Shown here: one piece after another, positions 20,451 through 31,949 of the stretch
Position numbering within the stretch: position 1 is the first letter of the stretch
Layout of the letters: the number at the start of each line of letters is the position of its first letter
Assembly: GCA_022419385.1 (NCBI GenBank)
Contig: JAJUBI010000004.1
Coordinates: 3,019,286 to 3,083,285, forward strand
Origin: Paraconiothyrium sp. Pb-2020
Lineage: Eukaryota; Ascomycota; Dothideomycetes; Pleosporales; Didymosphaeriaceae
Reading direction: 5' to 3'
Length of the DNA stretch: 64,000 bases
Notes under the pieces: generated by a model
The model's database searches: none
The model's input: the letters and a program-made list of their open reading frames with translations, nothing else
What the model was told of the DNA's origin: nothing
Program-made: the position numbers and the translations under genes

Positions 20451-23400
20451 TGACCAAGATCATGACATGGTTTACCTTGGGAAGGCAAAGCAGCGGGCGG
20501 GATGCGTGCGGAAGGGCAGTGCTGGATGAAGTTGCGGCTTTTGCTGCTTGGCCCGGCACGGCGAGATTATACAGGGCGAGTACCACCGAACCCGTGTATA
20601 TCGCTAACAATGCGTCTTGGGCGTCTTGGGACATGACGGCAGAGCTTGAGGAGTTTCGATTGGCATAGCGGGTGGCGGGCGGAGATACACGCCGAGTGCA
20701 TGTTCGGGCGAGAGGATAATGTCGTGCCTCGCGATCTGCCTTGTCTGCGGTTGATGCAGCGTAGCAAAAATTATAGATAGGATAAATGGAACATTCGGAT
20801 TGCGAGGCTGAGTAATTTGGCTGTCAGGGCAGTGAGTGAGCAGACGAGCACCGTTTGGGACGACGGCGAGGTTTGCGGCATTGACTCAAAGCTGGTATGA
20901 GCATACCGAAAGATGCGACTGATCAACTGTCTTGCCTCTTGAGTTGAGCTTAATGCACACTTGATCTGTCGATACGCCACAGGGGGTTGCTGAATACCTG
21001 TGAATTTGGACTTGGTGTTATTATCTAAGTAATATTGTCTGGGCTAGCACAACAAACTACGCACACAAATTGGTTGTGTGACGTCCAGTCCGTCGGCAGA
21101 ACATGAGAGCCGAATGAGTACGACCCACGAAGACTCTGCATGAAGGTCAATCAGGGGAATAATCACAACACACGACTATTTGTTTAATATATGATAATAT
21201 GCTATAAGGGTCATGGAAAATCATTTGCGGAATTTGTGAAGAAAGATCATCTGGGTGCTGTGTTACGTTGAAAGGTGAAGGATTGGCTTCTTCCAGCCTG
21301 CATGGAAGATTGGTCTCCAGAATTATGATTCTCTCATTGCTTCGTTGTATGTATGCACACGCATTTGTGGAACTCTAAGCATTCACGGTAGAACATTCAT
21401 TTGCCATGTTTCATACAATTATTCCGGGCTTGTGAACAAACGAGCTACTAATACTATTACTCAGGCATCTATACATTCGTCATTCTGATAGAAAAATTCA
21501 GGTTTAGCGCGTGCCAGAGATCCCTAATATCGTAAAAGCAGGACGGCTTGGTTTAAAACATACAAAGTTACTCTATGGCAATTGCCATATGGAACACACT
21601 TCTAAGGCTGCATGTTATTACAGCACTGAAAAGATGGCGCAATAGCCTACTTCAAAAGGCTCTTGATCAACACTTGAGGTCTTACCGGTGTAAAAGATTA
21701 TAAGCAGTAGCAAAGTCAAAGCTGAGCAAGGTCGAAATTAAACACATGTGCAGGAAGTCAACACGCACACTCGACGACCAAGCCACTTCAGCTCAACCCC
21801 CTAAGCCTCGAGTGGACGTATGCTGTCTCACCGGTGCTTGGAATCTGTCATCCACTAAGCAGCTGCTGGACATGTTGATGCCTGAAAATCAAGGCACATA
21901 CTTCTCCGCCCCTTCTTCACCGGTCTCAGCCGTCGTCCCTGCCGATCGACTCAGCCCTATGCAACATGAATGCCTTAGATATAAGGCATAAATTCAACGG
22001 ATCAACGCGGCTATCCCAGCCAATCTGCCCAATCATAGGATCCCAGCACTACATCTTTCCCTAGGTTGATGCCATATGTCTGAGACAAAATTCTTTCTCG
22101 TCTCTAGCAATTCAGCTGTACTTCGACGATGGTATACCGACGTATGCAACCATGACAAGCTGAACGCGCGCTGTATGCATGAAGGATGCGCAATCCACGA
22201 AGTACAACCCTACGGACGTGTTACCCTTGCTCTCGGAACATATAGACTCTCATGGACGTCCGTCGTGAAACTTCTAGGAAGCTTGAGCAAGCAAGCAAAT
22301 GTGCGGCGCGCGCATGCTGCAGCGAAGATAGAGTGAAGTCGTATATTATTGTGTTCGCGTCTGCGGAGTGCGAAGTACGGGATGCGTGTGAATATGCGGT
22401 GGGGTATGTATTCCCCCCCAAAAACATAACATGCCGAGATGCAAAGGAACGAAAGTGTGAGCGATGATGGGGGAATGGATCTTCGCTCGAAGTCCTAGAG
22501 TGATCATGGCAGAGGAAAAAAGCGTTAGGCGGGCGCTGTTTTAGAAAATTTGGTCTCTAGGTGGTTTGATTCGATGGTAGCTCGCCGACTTCTGCCTATT
22601 ACTGTTGTTTCCATTATCTCGTCTGTCAACGAAAGTAGCGTAAGGCTGACTGGAATGCAATGATGTCTGCTGCCTTGTGTACGGGAAATCGTATGATCGG
22701 TGAGCTAGAATGATCCAACGATAGGCCCATCATGTGGGCCGTCGTACATGAATGTTGGTGATAGAGCGCCACACCCGCTACCAGGCCCACGTGAATTTAG
22801 TTCTCACGAATGCGCGGTAGTGACTACGCGGAAGGTGTCCGGATCGAACTGTGCCGCATGCACCCTAAGCGCTGGGATTGAGTGCCTTATCGGTCGAACC
22901 GCGCCATCGATACATACAGTGCCGCTCGACAGCGTCACTAGCAGATTCAAAAAAACCTGGTCCCATCAACCTAGTGAAGTTGCGGATGGACATCTATTAT
23001 TGAACCTTAATAAAGGCCTGTTGCGGGGGGCTTGAGTTGGCCCCATCCGAGTATGGAACACCATGCGGCGTGTGGATATCTAGAGAACGGCTTTGGATGT
23101 TTCCGTAGATCTAGGGAACCTTCGGGAGTGGTAGATGTTCTGGATGGGGCATACAGAATGGCATCACACATATCCGTGCCTTATATAGCATGCCTGAGGG
23201 TCTTGTGTTTCGCGGATCGCGGGAGCTGTTTTTGGAGCGCGACAAACGCGGGGTCTGGGGCCAATATGCAGGTACAAGTGTGCAAGACGAGAATAGAGTT
23301 TTGGGGGCGAATCGGTCGCGCAGAATGTCTCAACCGCAAAGCTGGTATTCGATGTCAAAATAGTAGCATTTGCAACAAGCGGAAAAGAGCGACGGTCGAA

Positions 23401-25160
23401 ACGTGAAGAATAATTCGAAACGATATGGGCTTGATAGCGTACACAGTAGTCAATCGCTTGTAGGGCTGTCAGCATTGACCAGTCGGTAGCGATGGAAGCG
23501 CGCTGGCCTGCATGATGAGAGCGACTGCTTGCATCTCAAGCGTTTTGAGAAGATAAGACCGTACGAGCGTGAATCTAGCCATTGGCATACAGTCATGATG
23601 TGAAGACGCGGCCGCTCTTGCAGGCCGATTAGCGCTCGTCGGTGATTGGGCCGTCACCAGAGGTGGCGGCAGGGAGGACGATGGGTAATGTTTGCTGATG
23701 GAGGCCTGCGAGACGGCGTGATTTGCCAATTGCTTGAACTGCGGGCGATTTGTTGACGAGGCCGTTGCAGTTTGGGTTGTCGACTACAGTCAGCATCAAC
23801 TGCAGACGGCGAATAGAAGTGTATCTGGTGCAAAGCTCTCCTGGAAGCAACAGCTCCCCTGCCAAGAGCGCAGTATTGATTGGTGACGCGATGTTGAATA
23901 TTGCAAGCGTCCTGGCGCAGCGGTGACAGTATGGGAGTGACTTCAACATGCATACCGCGGGGCAGGCTGGAATGTCGTAGGTGTGTCCCCCGTCTTCCGA
24001 CCGTGGGCTGACCTCAGCAAGGTCCCTCGCCATGGCGAGTGCGGGCTATGCATTTGTACCAAGGCATGGCAATGCGTGGTTTCCGCTGTTGAGGCGACCG
24101 AGGAGTCATGGTGTGCTCGGTGGACATGTTGGTCAACAAAGGGGCAGGCGCCGCTTACGCAAATGATGGGCCCGCTTTGACGGCCGACGAGGAGCGCGCA
24201 GCCCAGACGCGGCGGAGTGTTGTCGCCATGGCGCTCTCCCAAGATGCGCGCGCTTGGCGCGAATTGGCAGCGGCGGACTTGTTGCGATGGTGAGCTAGAT
24301 CTGCTTGCATTCGACGAGGCTCGGGAGCTACTGGCTAGCTCAGAGCGAGCGGCTTTTTGCAGCCAAGTGGGCATGGCGGGCAGTGCTGGCTCTTGGCTGC
24401 AATACGTGTTGTGCGTGTGCTCCTGGAGACGCTTGGCCTCATCTCAGGGCAGCCCGGCCGAGGAGCACGCCGAGACGCGACTGGCGGCCTCGCACTGCGT
24501 GTAGACACGAAGCGGCCACATGGCGGGTCGCATCTCGCACCGCAGCAAGCACCCGCGAGCAGCAGCGACAGCGATGGTGTGGGGAGCGCGCGGCGGCAGA
24601 GGGCAAGTGAAACGCACAGTTGCGAGGCTAAAGGGCTGGTGCAGGGTCTCCATGGGTAGCGAAGCGCGAAAAGGCGCCGGCCAAGCTAGGCCCAAGACAG
24701 CCTCTCTCGTGCGCTAGCCCGCTTGCGGTTCGGGGTTTGGGGCAGTGCATCGCAACCCTCTCTGGGCGCTGCCATGAGCAGGCGCTCGGGCGGAAGCAGA
24801 GTGCACCTCTTTCGCCTCGTTCCGTGGAGTCGATAGGTATCCGGAACGTCCTCCGTGCCTTTCTGATCGCCACTGCTTTCCTCCCGCGCGCCCAGGACCA
24901 TGTCTTTGTAGTCACCCTCGCCCTCTTGCATGTGCTGCGTCCTACACTGCCACGCCCAGACTCTTCGTCCGCCGTCATCGACCCAGCACCTCCACCGCAG
25001 CACCCTCCGAAGCAACCCGCTTCAGCTGTGCTGTGAAGCTTCACGTGGCTCCAGCTCGCCTTTTGCCATCCTCCGCGCAAGCGCCCAGACAACAGCCGTG
25101 GGTCGCTTTATACTAGAGTAGCTCTGCGGGCCTTCTCCAACAGCAACAACAGGCGCCCAG
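20451..25160. other. Large gene-poor region, AT-richer to GC-rich
   Basis: About 4.7 kb with no protein I can support. From about 21.0 to 22.7 kb the sequence is AT-richer and closed in all frames. From about 23.9 to 24.75 kb it becomes strongly GC-rich, so open frames appear on both strands at once, without domain signatures or consistent splice sites. No transposon terminal repeats, tRNA or tandem array was recognised. The right part is probably the promoter of the Ca2+-ATPase gene. Confidence 0.45.
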
Positions 25161-25255
25161 GTGAGTACAACGGGGCTGTGTACAGACCCCAGACCCGCTG
25201 GTGAACGCCCACCACCAATTCGCCCTCAGCTAACCTAATCCTCGCTTCCCCCCAG
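25161..25255 (+). other. Probable 5'UTR intron of the Ca2+-ATPase gene
   Basis: A GTGAGT donor directly after CGCCCAG and a C-rich acceptor (TTCCCCCCAG) ending at 25255, with a GCTAACC branch-like sequence about 25 nt before the acceptor. Length 95 nt. It lies about 260 nt upstream of the start codon, so it would be spliced from the untranslated leader. Confidence 0.6.
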
Positions 25256-25382
25256 CCGAGAGAACCTCCTTCCTCGCTACTACCCTCGAGGAAGTCGCGA
25301 TACATTCCAAGAGAGACTCAGCCTCGTCTTTCGCCTCACCACACCTCCCTCCGCGCCTTTATCAAGTTGCGTGCCCAACTGC

Positions 25383-25457
25383 ATGCTTGACCGACAATCA
25401 CACCGGCGAGACGCCCTAGCATATCCTTCCACCGTACCCATCGCTTGGCCAGCATAG
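25383..25457 (+). promoter_or_regulatory. Upstream ORF (24 codons) in the Ca2+-ATPase leader
   Basis: ATG at 25383 opens 24 codons and stops at TAG 25455-25457, 58 nt before the Ca2+-ATPase ATG. It lies downstream of the probable leader intron, so it would be retained in the spliced mRNA. It could lower or condition translation of the main frame; this is inference. Confidence 0.5.
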
Positions 25458-25515
25458 CCTACTTGTTCCTCGTACAGCCCCAATACGCCGCCCCTGCTAT
25501 CACAAGGCGTCCCTC

Positions 25516-28500
25516 ATGGCTGATAAAGACGTGGAGGCGCGGCACACGCCTTCGCCAGGTCCTGGTAGACGACAAAGGGCTCCTACCATTACCATCGACA
25601 CTTCGGCTGTCAATCCCAACGACACTACCATGGGAGACTCTGTGCCATTGGGCGAGCTGCAGGACAACCGCCCATCCTCAACACAACATAACGACGGTGG
25701 AGATGTCTCTCCAAGCACGTCCAAGCAATCGACAACTGAGCTTCGTGCCACTAATTCTTTCGAGAGCCGCAAGAGCGGCGAGAGTAGACCAACTTCCCCT
25801 CACAACGTCTCGTCACCTTCGAATTGGGGTACCACATCCCAAGGCTTTCTCAATGTCCCCGGACGCTCGCGCGGAAACTCATTCGATACTGAGAACGGCG
25901 AGTCGACGTCCAGCGGTACATACATCCCTTCCTCACAAGGGGAGACCGTGCGTGGGGACCACAATGCCAATGGCATAATAAACGATAAAGACGCGCTGCG
26001 TCCAGATCCTGGAACAGAAGCCGAATTTGAAGTTGAGAACAATCCCTTCGCGTTTTCGCCCGGCCAATTAGGGAAACTTTACAACCCAAAAAGCTTGGCC
26101 GCTTTCCACGCATTGGGTGGTCTAGACGGACTTGAAAAGGGTCTGAAGTCAGACCGGAAAGCAGGACTGAGCATTGATGAGCAGCACGTTAACGGCACCA
26201 TTTCGTTTGAAGAAGCAACCACCCCGAGTTCGACGCATGCAACAAAATCCTCGCCGGCTAACGGAGTCCCGCCCGCAGATCCAGCGCAAGACGCAGGCCA
26301 GGATGCTTTCGCCGACCGAAAACGGGTTTTTAGTGACAACCGGTTACCTGAGCGGAAACCCAAAAATATCCTACAACTCGCCTGGATAGCTTACAACGAC
26401 AAAGTGCTGATTCTTCTTACCATTGCTGCCATCATTTCGTTAGCCCTTGGCCTCTATCAGACATTCGGCGTCAAGCACGAGCCCGGCGTGCCCAAAGTTG
26501 AGTGGGTTGAAGGAGTTGCCATCATCGTTGCTATTGTTATCGTCGTTGTCGTTGGTGCTGCCAATGACTGGCAAAAGGAGCGACAATTCGTGAAATTGAA
26601 CAAGAAGAAGGAAGATCGCTATGTCAAGGCCATCCGATCCGGACAGTTACGCGAGATTTCTGTGTACGACATACTTGTTGGTGATATCGTCAATTTGGAG
26701 CCTGGTGACATGGTGCCTGTGGACGGTATCCTCGTTCAAGGCCATGGCGTCAAGTGCGATGAGTCTTCCGCCACTGGTGAATCCGACCTACTGAAGAAGA
26801 CCCCGGCTGACGATGTCTTCCGTGCCATCGAAAATCACGAACCGACAAAAAAGATGGATCCTTTCATCCTCTCAGGTGCCAAAGTCTCTGAAGGTGTTGG
26901 TACTTTCTTGGTCACTGCTACTGGAATCCACTCTAGCTACGGCAAGACGATGATGTCTCTGCGCGAAGAAAGCGAGGTGACGCCTTTGCAATCAAAGCTC
27001 AACACGCTCGCTACGTACATTGCCAAGCTCGGTGGCGCTTCCGCTCTCCTCCTGTTTGTGGTTCTCTTCATCGAGTTCCTCGTCAAGCTCCGTACCAGTA
27101 CCGACACGCCTGCTCAAAAGGGTCAAAACTTCTTGGATATCTTGATCGTCGCCATCACCGTGGTCGTTGTGGCGGTGCCTGAAGGTCTCCCTCTTGCCGT
27201 GACGCTTGCTCTCGCTTTTGCTACGACTCGCATGTTGAAGGACAACAACCTCGTACGACTGTTGCGCTCCTGTGAAACAATGGGTAATGCTACAACCATT
27301 TGTTCAGACAAAACCGGTACCCTGACCCAGAACAAGATGACAGTAGTGTCGGGCACTCTGGGAACGGCTCTTCGCTTTGGAGATAAGAAGCTAAGGGCTC
27401 CGGATTCAACAAAACCCATCGACGATGGCGCCAAAGGCAAGCACAGCCTCGAGAGCCCCCCTGAAAGCCCGGATGACGTTACACCGTCAGAATTCGTTTC
27501 CAACCTTAGCAAAGAAGTAAAAGAGCTGCTGCAGCAATCCATCGTACAAAATACCACAGCTTTCGAAGGACAAGAAGGGGGACCAGATCCATTCATCGGA
27601 TCTAAAACTGAGACTGCTCTTCTCGGCTTTGCCCGTGATCATCTCGGCCTCGGTTCCGTTTCGACAGAACGCTCTAACGCGAACATCGTCCAGGTCGTTC
27701 CTTTCGACTCTGCTATCAAATGTTCTGGCGCGGTCGCTAAGTTGGCAGACGGGCGTTACAGGCTTTACGTCAAGGGTGCTTCCGAAATTCTACTCGGTAA
27801 ATGCGACACCATCGTCTCTGAAGCTACTAAGGAATTGATCGAACGACCACTTTCCGAAGACAACCGTGAAACTCTTGAGCAAGTCATCAACACGTACGCT
27901 TCGCGCTCGCTGCGGACCATTGGCCTTGTCTACCGGGACTTTGAGAGTTGGCCACCTCGGGATGCACGCAAGTCTGAGGATGATGCTTCCCAAGCGCTAT
28001 TCGAAGACATCTTTAAGAACATGACGTTTCTCGCGATCGTTGGTATTCAAGACCCCCTACGAGACGGTGTGCGCGAAGCTGTCAAAGATTGCCAGGGTGC
28101 TGGCGTATACGTGCGCATGGTCACTGGTGATAACGTTCTGACTGCAAAGGCGATCGCTGAAGACTGTGGAATTCTTGTACCTGGTGGACTGGTTATGGAA
28201 GGTCCCACTTTCAGAAAACTTTCGAAACGGGACATGGATGCCGCAATCCCCAAGCTCTGTGTCCTTGCTCGCTCCAGTCCGGAAGACAAACGCAGGCTTG
28301 TGAAGCGACTTAAGGAGCTGGGCGAGACTGTTGCAGTCACCGGTGACGGCACAAACGACGCTCCGGCTTTAAAGACTGCCGATGTTGGTTTCTCCATGGG
28401 TATCGCAGGAACTGAAGTCGCCAAAGAGGCTTCCGCCATCATTCTTATGGATGACAACTTTGCATCAATCGTCAAAGCCCTTCTATGGGGTCGAGCTGTC

Positions 28501-29763
28501 AACGATGCCGTTAAGAAATTCCTACAGTTCCAGATCACTGTCAACATCACCGCTGTTCTGCTTACCTTCATCTCAGCTGTATCGAGTGAGGACCAGGAGT
28601 CGGTCCTTACTGCTGTGCAACTGCTCTGGGTGAACCTCATCATGGATACCTTCGCCGCGCTGGCCCTTGCAACAGATCCTCCGACACGTAGCCTTCTAAA
28701 TCGCAAGCCCGACCCGAAATCCGCGCCACTCATCACTCTCAACATGTGGAAGATGATCATTGGGCAGGCAATCTACCAACTGGTGGTCACGTTGATTCTT
28801 TACTTCGCCGGAGAGAAGATTCTATCTTACGACTCTCCTGAAGAAAAGGAGCGCATGCCTACGCTCGTCTTCAACACTTTTGTTTGGATGCAGATCTTCA
28901 ACTCGCTGAACAATCGTCGCTTGGACAACCGCTTCAACATCTTCGAGGGCATCACACATAATTGGTTCTTCATTGGAATTCTTGCTATTATGATCGGTGG
29001 ACAGACCATGATCGTTTTTGTTGGTGGTCGTGCATTCTCCGTCGTCAGAATCAACGGTGCTCAATGGGCTTACTCGATCGTCCTGGGAGCTCTTTCGCTG
29101 GTTGTGGGAGTCATAGTACGACTTATCCCGGATGAACTGGTCGGGCGCTGCATTCCTTCGTTCCTCAAGCGCAAGAGAACTCCCGAAGTAGTTGTCTCGG
29201 ACGAATACCAATGGAATCAAGGCCTACTTGAGATTCGCGACGAGCTAGCCTTCATCAAGAGGGTCCGTGGTGGCCGTCTTAGCAACCTCAAGTTTAAGAT
29301 CGAGCATCCTCGTGAGATCTTTTCCCGGTCTAGGTCCAGTCAATCACTACCAGGAACACCCAACAACGGCTCGAATGTCGAACACGAGGGTTCGCCTGCA
29401 CCGCCAACGCCCCAGAGCCGCCGCCGCGGGAGGTCTCGATCGAACTCTGCTTTCGGGCCAGCTGCCGTCATGGCGGGTATTGTTGCTGGCAGTGTGGCAG
29501 GCTGGTCACCGATTGATCGTCCCGGCGGTGATAATGACTCCTTGAAATTTCCTCGCAACCGTAGTAGGTCAGACCTCGAGGGACAAGAAGGCATCGAAGT
29601 CCACCCGGACACCAAATCAACCGATCCCATACTCGCACCTGACCCATCGGAGTATCACGGCCCCCCAAGTCAAAATCAAGAAACGACGCCGAATTTCAAT
29701 GTCGGTCCTTTTGCCGGTGATCCAAAGATGTGCGACGACAAGCCCAAGTCGTTCAAATCATGA
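25516..29763 (+). CDS. P-type Ca2+-ATPase, PMCA/Pmc1 class (IIB)
   Basis: Uninterrupted 1415-aa frame. A Ser/Thr/Pro-rich cytosolic N-terminus of about 270 residues is followed by NPFAFSPGQL, typical of fungal Pmc1-like pumps, and GLDGLEKGL. The pump core shows CDESSATGESD (actuator region), the helix-4 calcium site in VAVPEGLPLAVTLALAF, the phosphorylated Asp598 in SDKTGTLTQNKM, KGASEILL in the nucleotide domain, and TGDGTNDAPALK (about 942-953). WVNLIMDTFAALALATD gives the helix-6 calcium ligands. These pumps use ATP to move Ca2+ out of the cytosol into the vacuole or across the plasma membrane. The long C-terminal tail has basic, Arg/Ser-rich segments (about residues 1245-1330) where a regulatory calmodulin site might lie, but I cannot identify one. 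Confidence 0.95.
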   Translation: MADKDVEARHTPSPGPGRRQRAPTITIDTSAVNPNDTTMGDSVPLGELQDNRPSSTQHNDGGDVSPSTSKQSTTELRATNSFESRKSGESRPTSPHNVSSPSNWGTTSQGFLNVPGRSRGNSFDTENGESTSSGTYIPSSQGETVRGDHNANGIINDKDALRPDPGTEAEFEVENNPFAFSPGQLGKLYNPKSLAAFHALGGLDGLEKGLKSDRKAGLSIDEQHVNGTISFEEATTPSSTHATKSSPANGVPPADPAQDAGQDAFADRKRVFSDNRLPERKPKNILQLAWIAYNDKVLILLTIAAIISLALGLYQTFGVKHEPGVPKVEWVEGVAIIVAIVIVVVVGAANDWQKERQFVKLNKKKEDRYVKAIRSGQLREISVYDILVGDIVNLEPGDMVPVDGILVQGHGVKCDESSATGESDLLKKTPADDVFRAIENHEPTKKMDPFILSGAKVSEGVGTFLVTATGIHSSYGKTMMSLREESEVTPLQSKLNTLATYIAKLGGASALLLFVVLFIEFLVKLRTSTDTPAQKGQNFLDILIVAITVVVVAVPEGLPLAVTLALAFATTRMLKDNNLVRLLRSCETMGNATTICSDKTGTLTQNKMTVVSGTLGTALRFGDKKLRAPDSTKPIDDGAKGKHSLESPPESPDDVTPSEFVSNLSKEVKELLQQSIVQNTTAFEGQEGGPDPFIGSKTETALLGFARDHLGLGSVSTERSNANIVQVVPFDSAIKCSGAVAKLADGRYRLYVKGASEILLGKCDTIVSEATKELIERPLSEDNRETLEQVINTYASRSLRTIGLVYRDFESWPPRDARKSEDDASQALFEDIFKNMTFLAIVGIQDPLRDGVREAVKDCQGAGVYVRMVTGDNVLTAKAIAEDCGILVPGGLVMEGPTFRKLSKRDMDAAIPKLCVLARSSPEDKRRLVKRLKELGETVAVTGDGTNDAPALKTADVGFSMGIAGTEVAKEASAIILMDDNFASIVKALLWGRAVNDAVKKFLQFQITVNITAVLLTFISAVSSEDQESVLTAVQLLWVNLIMDTFAALALATDPPTRSLLNRKPDPKSAPLITLNMWKMIIGQAIYQLVVTLILYFAGEKILSYDSPEEKERMPTLVFNTFVWMQIFNSLNNRRLDNRFNIFEGITHNWFFIGILAIMIGGQTMIVFVGGRAFSVVRINGAQWAYSIVLGALSLVVGVIVRLIPDELVGRCIPSFLKRKRTPEVVVSDEYQWNQGLLEIRDELAFIKRVRGGRLSNLKFKIEHPREIFSRSRSSQSLPGTPNNGSNVEHEGSPAPPTPQSRRRGRSRSNSAFGPAAVMAGIVAGSVAGWSPIDRPGGDNDSLKFPRNRSRSDLEGQEGIEVHPDTKSTDPILAPDPSEYHGPPSQNQETTPNFNVGPFAGDPKMCDDKPKSFKS

Positions 29764-30584
29764 GAGCTTCGCTTCCCGTCAAATTTTCATTGATACCCTG
29801 ACTGAGCGTCCAGCCTCAGTTTTCTCCTTCCCAAATTCTTTTTGCCGCCTTGTACAGTCTCATTAATCGCTTTCTCGACGCGCGGCATTACACGGCGTCC
29901 GGCGTTGCTACAACCATGAACAGGGCATGGATGGCGGTGGTTTTAAGTCTCCTAGCGTCCTACATAATCTTATTACAGTCTCGTATTGTATAGTATCCAG
30001 TGTCAAGCAACCCGCTCGTTTGTATTATTGAATGTTTCTTTGTCGAGTATTACACAGCTTGCGGAAGCTACATATTGATGGACTTGCCTTCTTGAGCGGA
30101 GTGTGTTTGTCAGCTGATGCCAGGAAGTTCAACCAAAAGTGCAGGTGTTGGTTATCAACGGGTATCTCTAGCAGCCTTAGAACAAGCAAAAAAAGGTCAC
30201 CATATCATTCATGTCTGCGATCTGCACAACCCGTGGAATTCCATATGGATCCATCCGATCCTGCGATCAATCCCGCGAGTAAATACATCCAACAACAAAC
30301 TATAGACCGAACTTATGACGTTGAAATAAAACACGGACGCACTCGAGACAGTCTAATACCAGATTAATCAGTGTGAGGATCGTGAAGGAGCGAGTGAGTG
30401 GTTTCCCATGTGAACGAGTGTGGCTGTGCTAATTCCCGCCTCCGCCACAGAATGCGTCATCGTCGGAAGCTTCCCCTGCTCAAGTGACCTGCAACATCGC
30501 CTTGTCACTCAACTCCACACATCATAACCCGCAGCCGACACGTACCAGACAAGCTCAATTCGAAGGTCGAAATTATTGTTCAAT
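29764..30584. other. Intergenic, no supported gene
   Basis: About 820 bp holding the Ca2+-ATPase 3' region and the promoter of the Pmp3-like gene. Short frames at 30032-30367 have no recognisable features. Confidence 0.4.
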
Positions 30585-31163
30585 ATGTGTGGCACCGACT
30601 GCTTCCTCATGCTCCTTTCCTTCCTCTTCCCACCTATTGGAGGTACGTTTCAGGCACCAGTAGCTCTCAACAGCGCCACACTTCAATGTATTGTGCTAAC
30701 CGTGAAAACAGTTTGGGTCAAGAAGGGCGTATGCAGCGCCGACTCTCTAATCAATCTTGCACTCTGTTGCCTCGGTTTCCTCCCGGGCATGATCCACGCC
30801 TGGTATATCATCCTCAACAACCCAGAACACACCTACGAGCACGTTCCCGACCATGAGCGCCAGGACAGCTCGCGAACAACCACGTACTACTATGTCTCGC
30901 ATGGCGGTCCCGCGCCTCAGGGTGGTCAGTTGAACTACGGCACTGTAGGAAGCCAGCCAAACGCGGGACAGTTCCCTGGACAGCACACGGGCACCACGAA
31001 TGCGTTCCCCCAGCCCAAAGCAAAGGGCCAAAATGTCCAGCCTCCGCACGGCGTTGCAGGACAGGAGATCGGTGCGGGGGAGGGCAGCTCGGAGCAGCCT
31101 AACGGGCCGCCGCCGACGTACGCAGATGTGATCAAGGGCGATCATAAGGTGCAGAAGCCGTAG
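30585..31163 (+). CDS. Pmp3/UPF0057 family small membrane protein with C-terminal extension
   Basis: Exons 30585-30642 and 30712-31163 give 169 aa. The first 60 or so residues are the Pmp3 module: two hydrophobic helices around SFLFPPIGVWVKKGVCSAD and LINLALCCLGFLPGMIHAWYIIL. The 69-nt intron (GTACGT..AACAG) splits the codon for the Val after PPIG and restores the conserved motif, which would otherwise run out of frame. Canonical Pmp3 is about 55 residues and affects plasma-membrane potential and salt tolerance. Here a hydrophilic, Gly/Gln/Pro-rich tail of about 100 residues follows and ends with PPPTYADVIKGDHK, in which PPPTY resembles the PPxY motif bound by Rsp5-type ubiquitin ligases. That tail form is common in filamentous fungi; the ligase link is inference. 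Confidence 0.88.
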   Translation: MCGTDCFLMLLSFLFPPIGGTFQAPVALNSATLQCIVLTVKTVWVKKGVCSADSLINLALCCLGFLPGMIHAWYIILNNPEHTYEHVPDHERQDSSRTTTYYYVSHGGPAPQGGQLNYGTVGSQPNAGQFPGQHTGTTNAFPQPKAKGQNVQPPHGVAGQEIGAGEGSSEQPNGPPPTYADVIKGDHKVQKP

Positions 31164-31949
31164 AGAAGCGAAAAGGGCAAGCAGGCTGTGAAGGTGATGT
31201 CTTGCGATTCTCGTGGGAGGCGTTGAGCTGGTGTTGGGGTGTACGTGGGTTTGTACTCTTTGTCTGGGTTGGGCATCCATTAAGCATCGGCGCTCGCATA
31301 TGGGTATGAGGGAGGCTCTGGCCTGTACGATAGTTTTCTGATCAATTCCATTTGGAACCATATAAGGCATCCTATCGTGGCCAAAGTGTGAGAGTAGCGT
31401 CAACGTGCAGCTGGACGTGAAATCTGAGTTAACACAAATCTAATTATTACCACTTCTGCTATCTCTGAAGTCAACGGGCCATGTTTGGAAGTAGGAGACT
31501 GGCTCCAAAATGTGCCTGCAAACTTTGCCATCAGGCTTCAGAGAGGGGAGTTAGTTGAGATGTCAAGCTTTCAATCAGCAGGTCCATCTTTTGAACCACA
31601 TCTAGTACGTCGATGTAAATTATCCTGTCCTTCATCGTCCCTATCCGTGCAACCCTCCCGCTCTCTGTGTCAGCAGCCCAAACGTAGGCTACGCGCTTCT
31701 TCAGCAACCGTTCACGACATTCACCCTTCTCTCCGAGATGGCCAATGCATTCTGTCAACAATCCGAGCCTTTTAGTCGGCAAAGATGACTCTTTCTGTAG
31801 GTCATGGTCTCCTCTCACGTACAATCCGAGACTCGAACTCGAAGCTGCATCACCCACTTTGACGTCCTCCCTACCCCTGTTTCATGGTACTGCCTCGAGC
31901 ATTAGAAAATCTTTGCTTTCTGTTGGTATGGCATGGGTATCTGTTCTCT
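31164..31949. other. Intergenic region between convergent genes
   Basis: About 785 bp with the 3' ends of the Pmp3-like and Rpc37 genes. A 108-codon minus-strand frame (31531-31857) has no recognised domain and no visible promoter or splice context, so it is not called. Confidence 0.35.

Noticed and set aside
22840..22920. Possible tRNA around TCGAACC
   Set aside because: No acceptor stem, D-arm or anticodon arm could be formed around it.
23629..24033. 134-codon minus-strand frame as a gene
   Set aside because: Starts without strong context, has no recognised motifs and lies in a region where several frames are open because of GC content.
24628..25092. 154-codon minus-strand frame upstream of the Ca2+-ATPase
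   Set aside because: Composition-driven frame opposite the probable promoter and leader; Arg/Gly-rich with no family features.
31531..31857. 108-codon minus-strand frame as a gene
   Set aside because: Reads protein-like in places but has no recognised domain and no start or splice support between two convergent genes.
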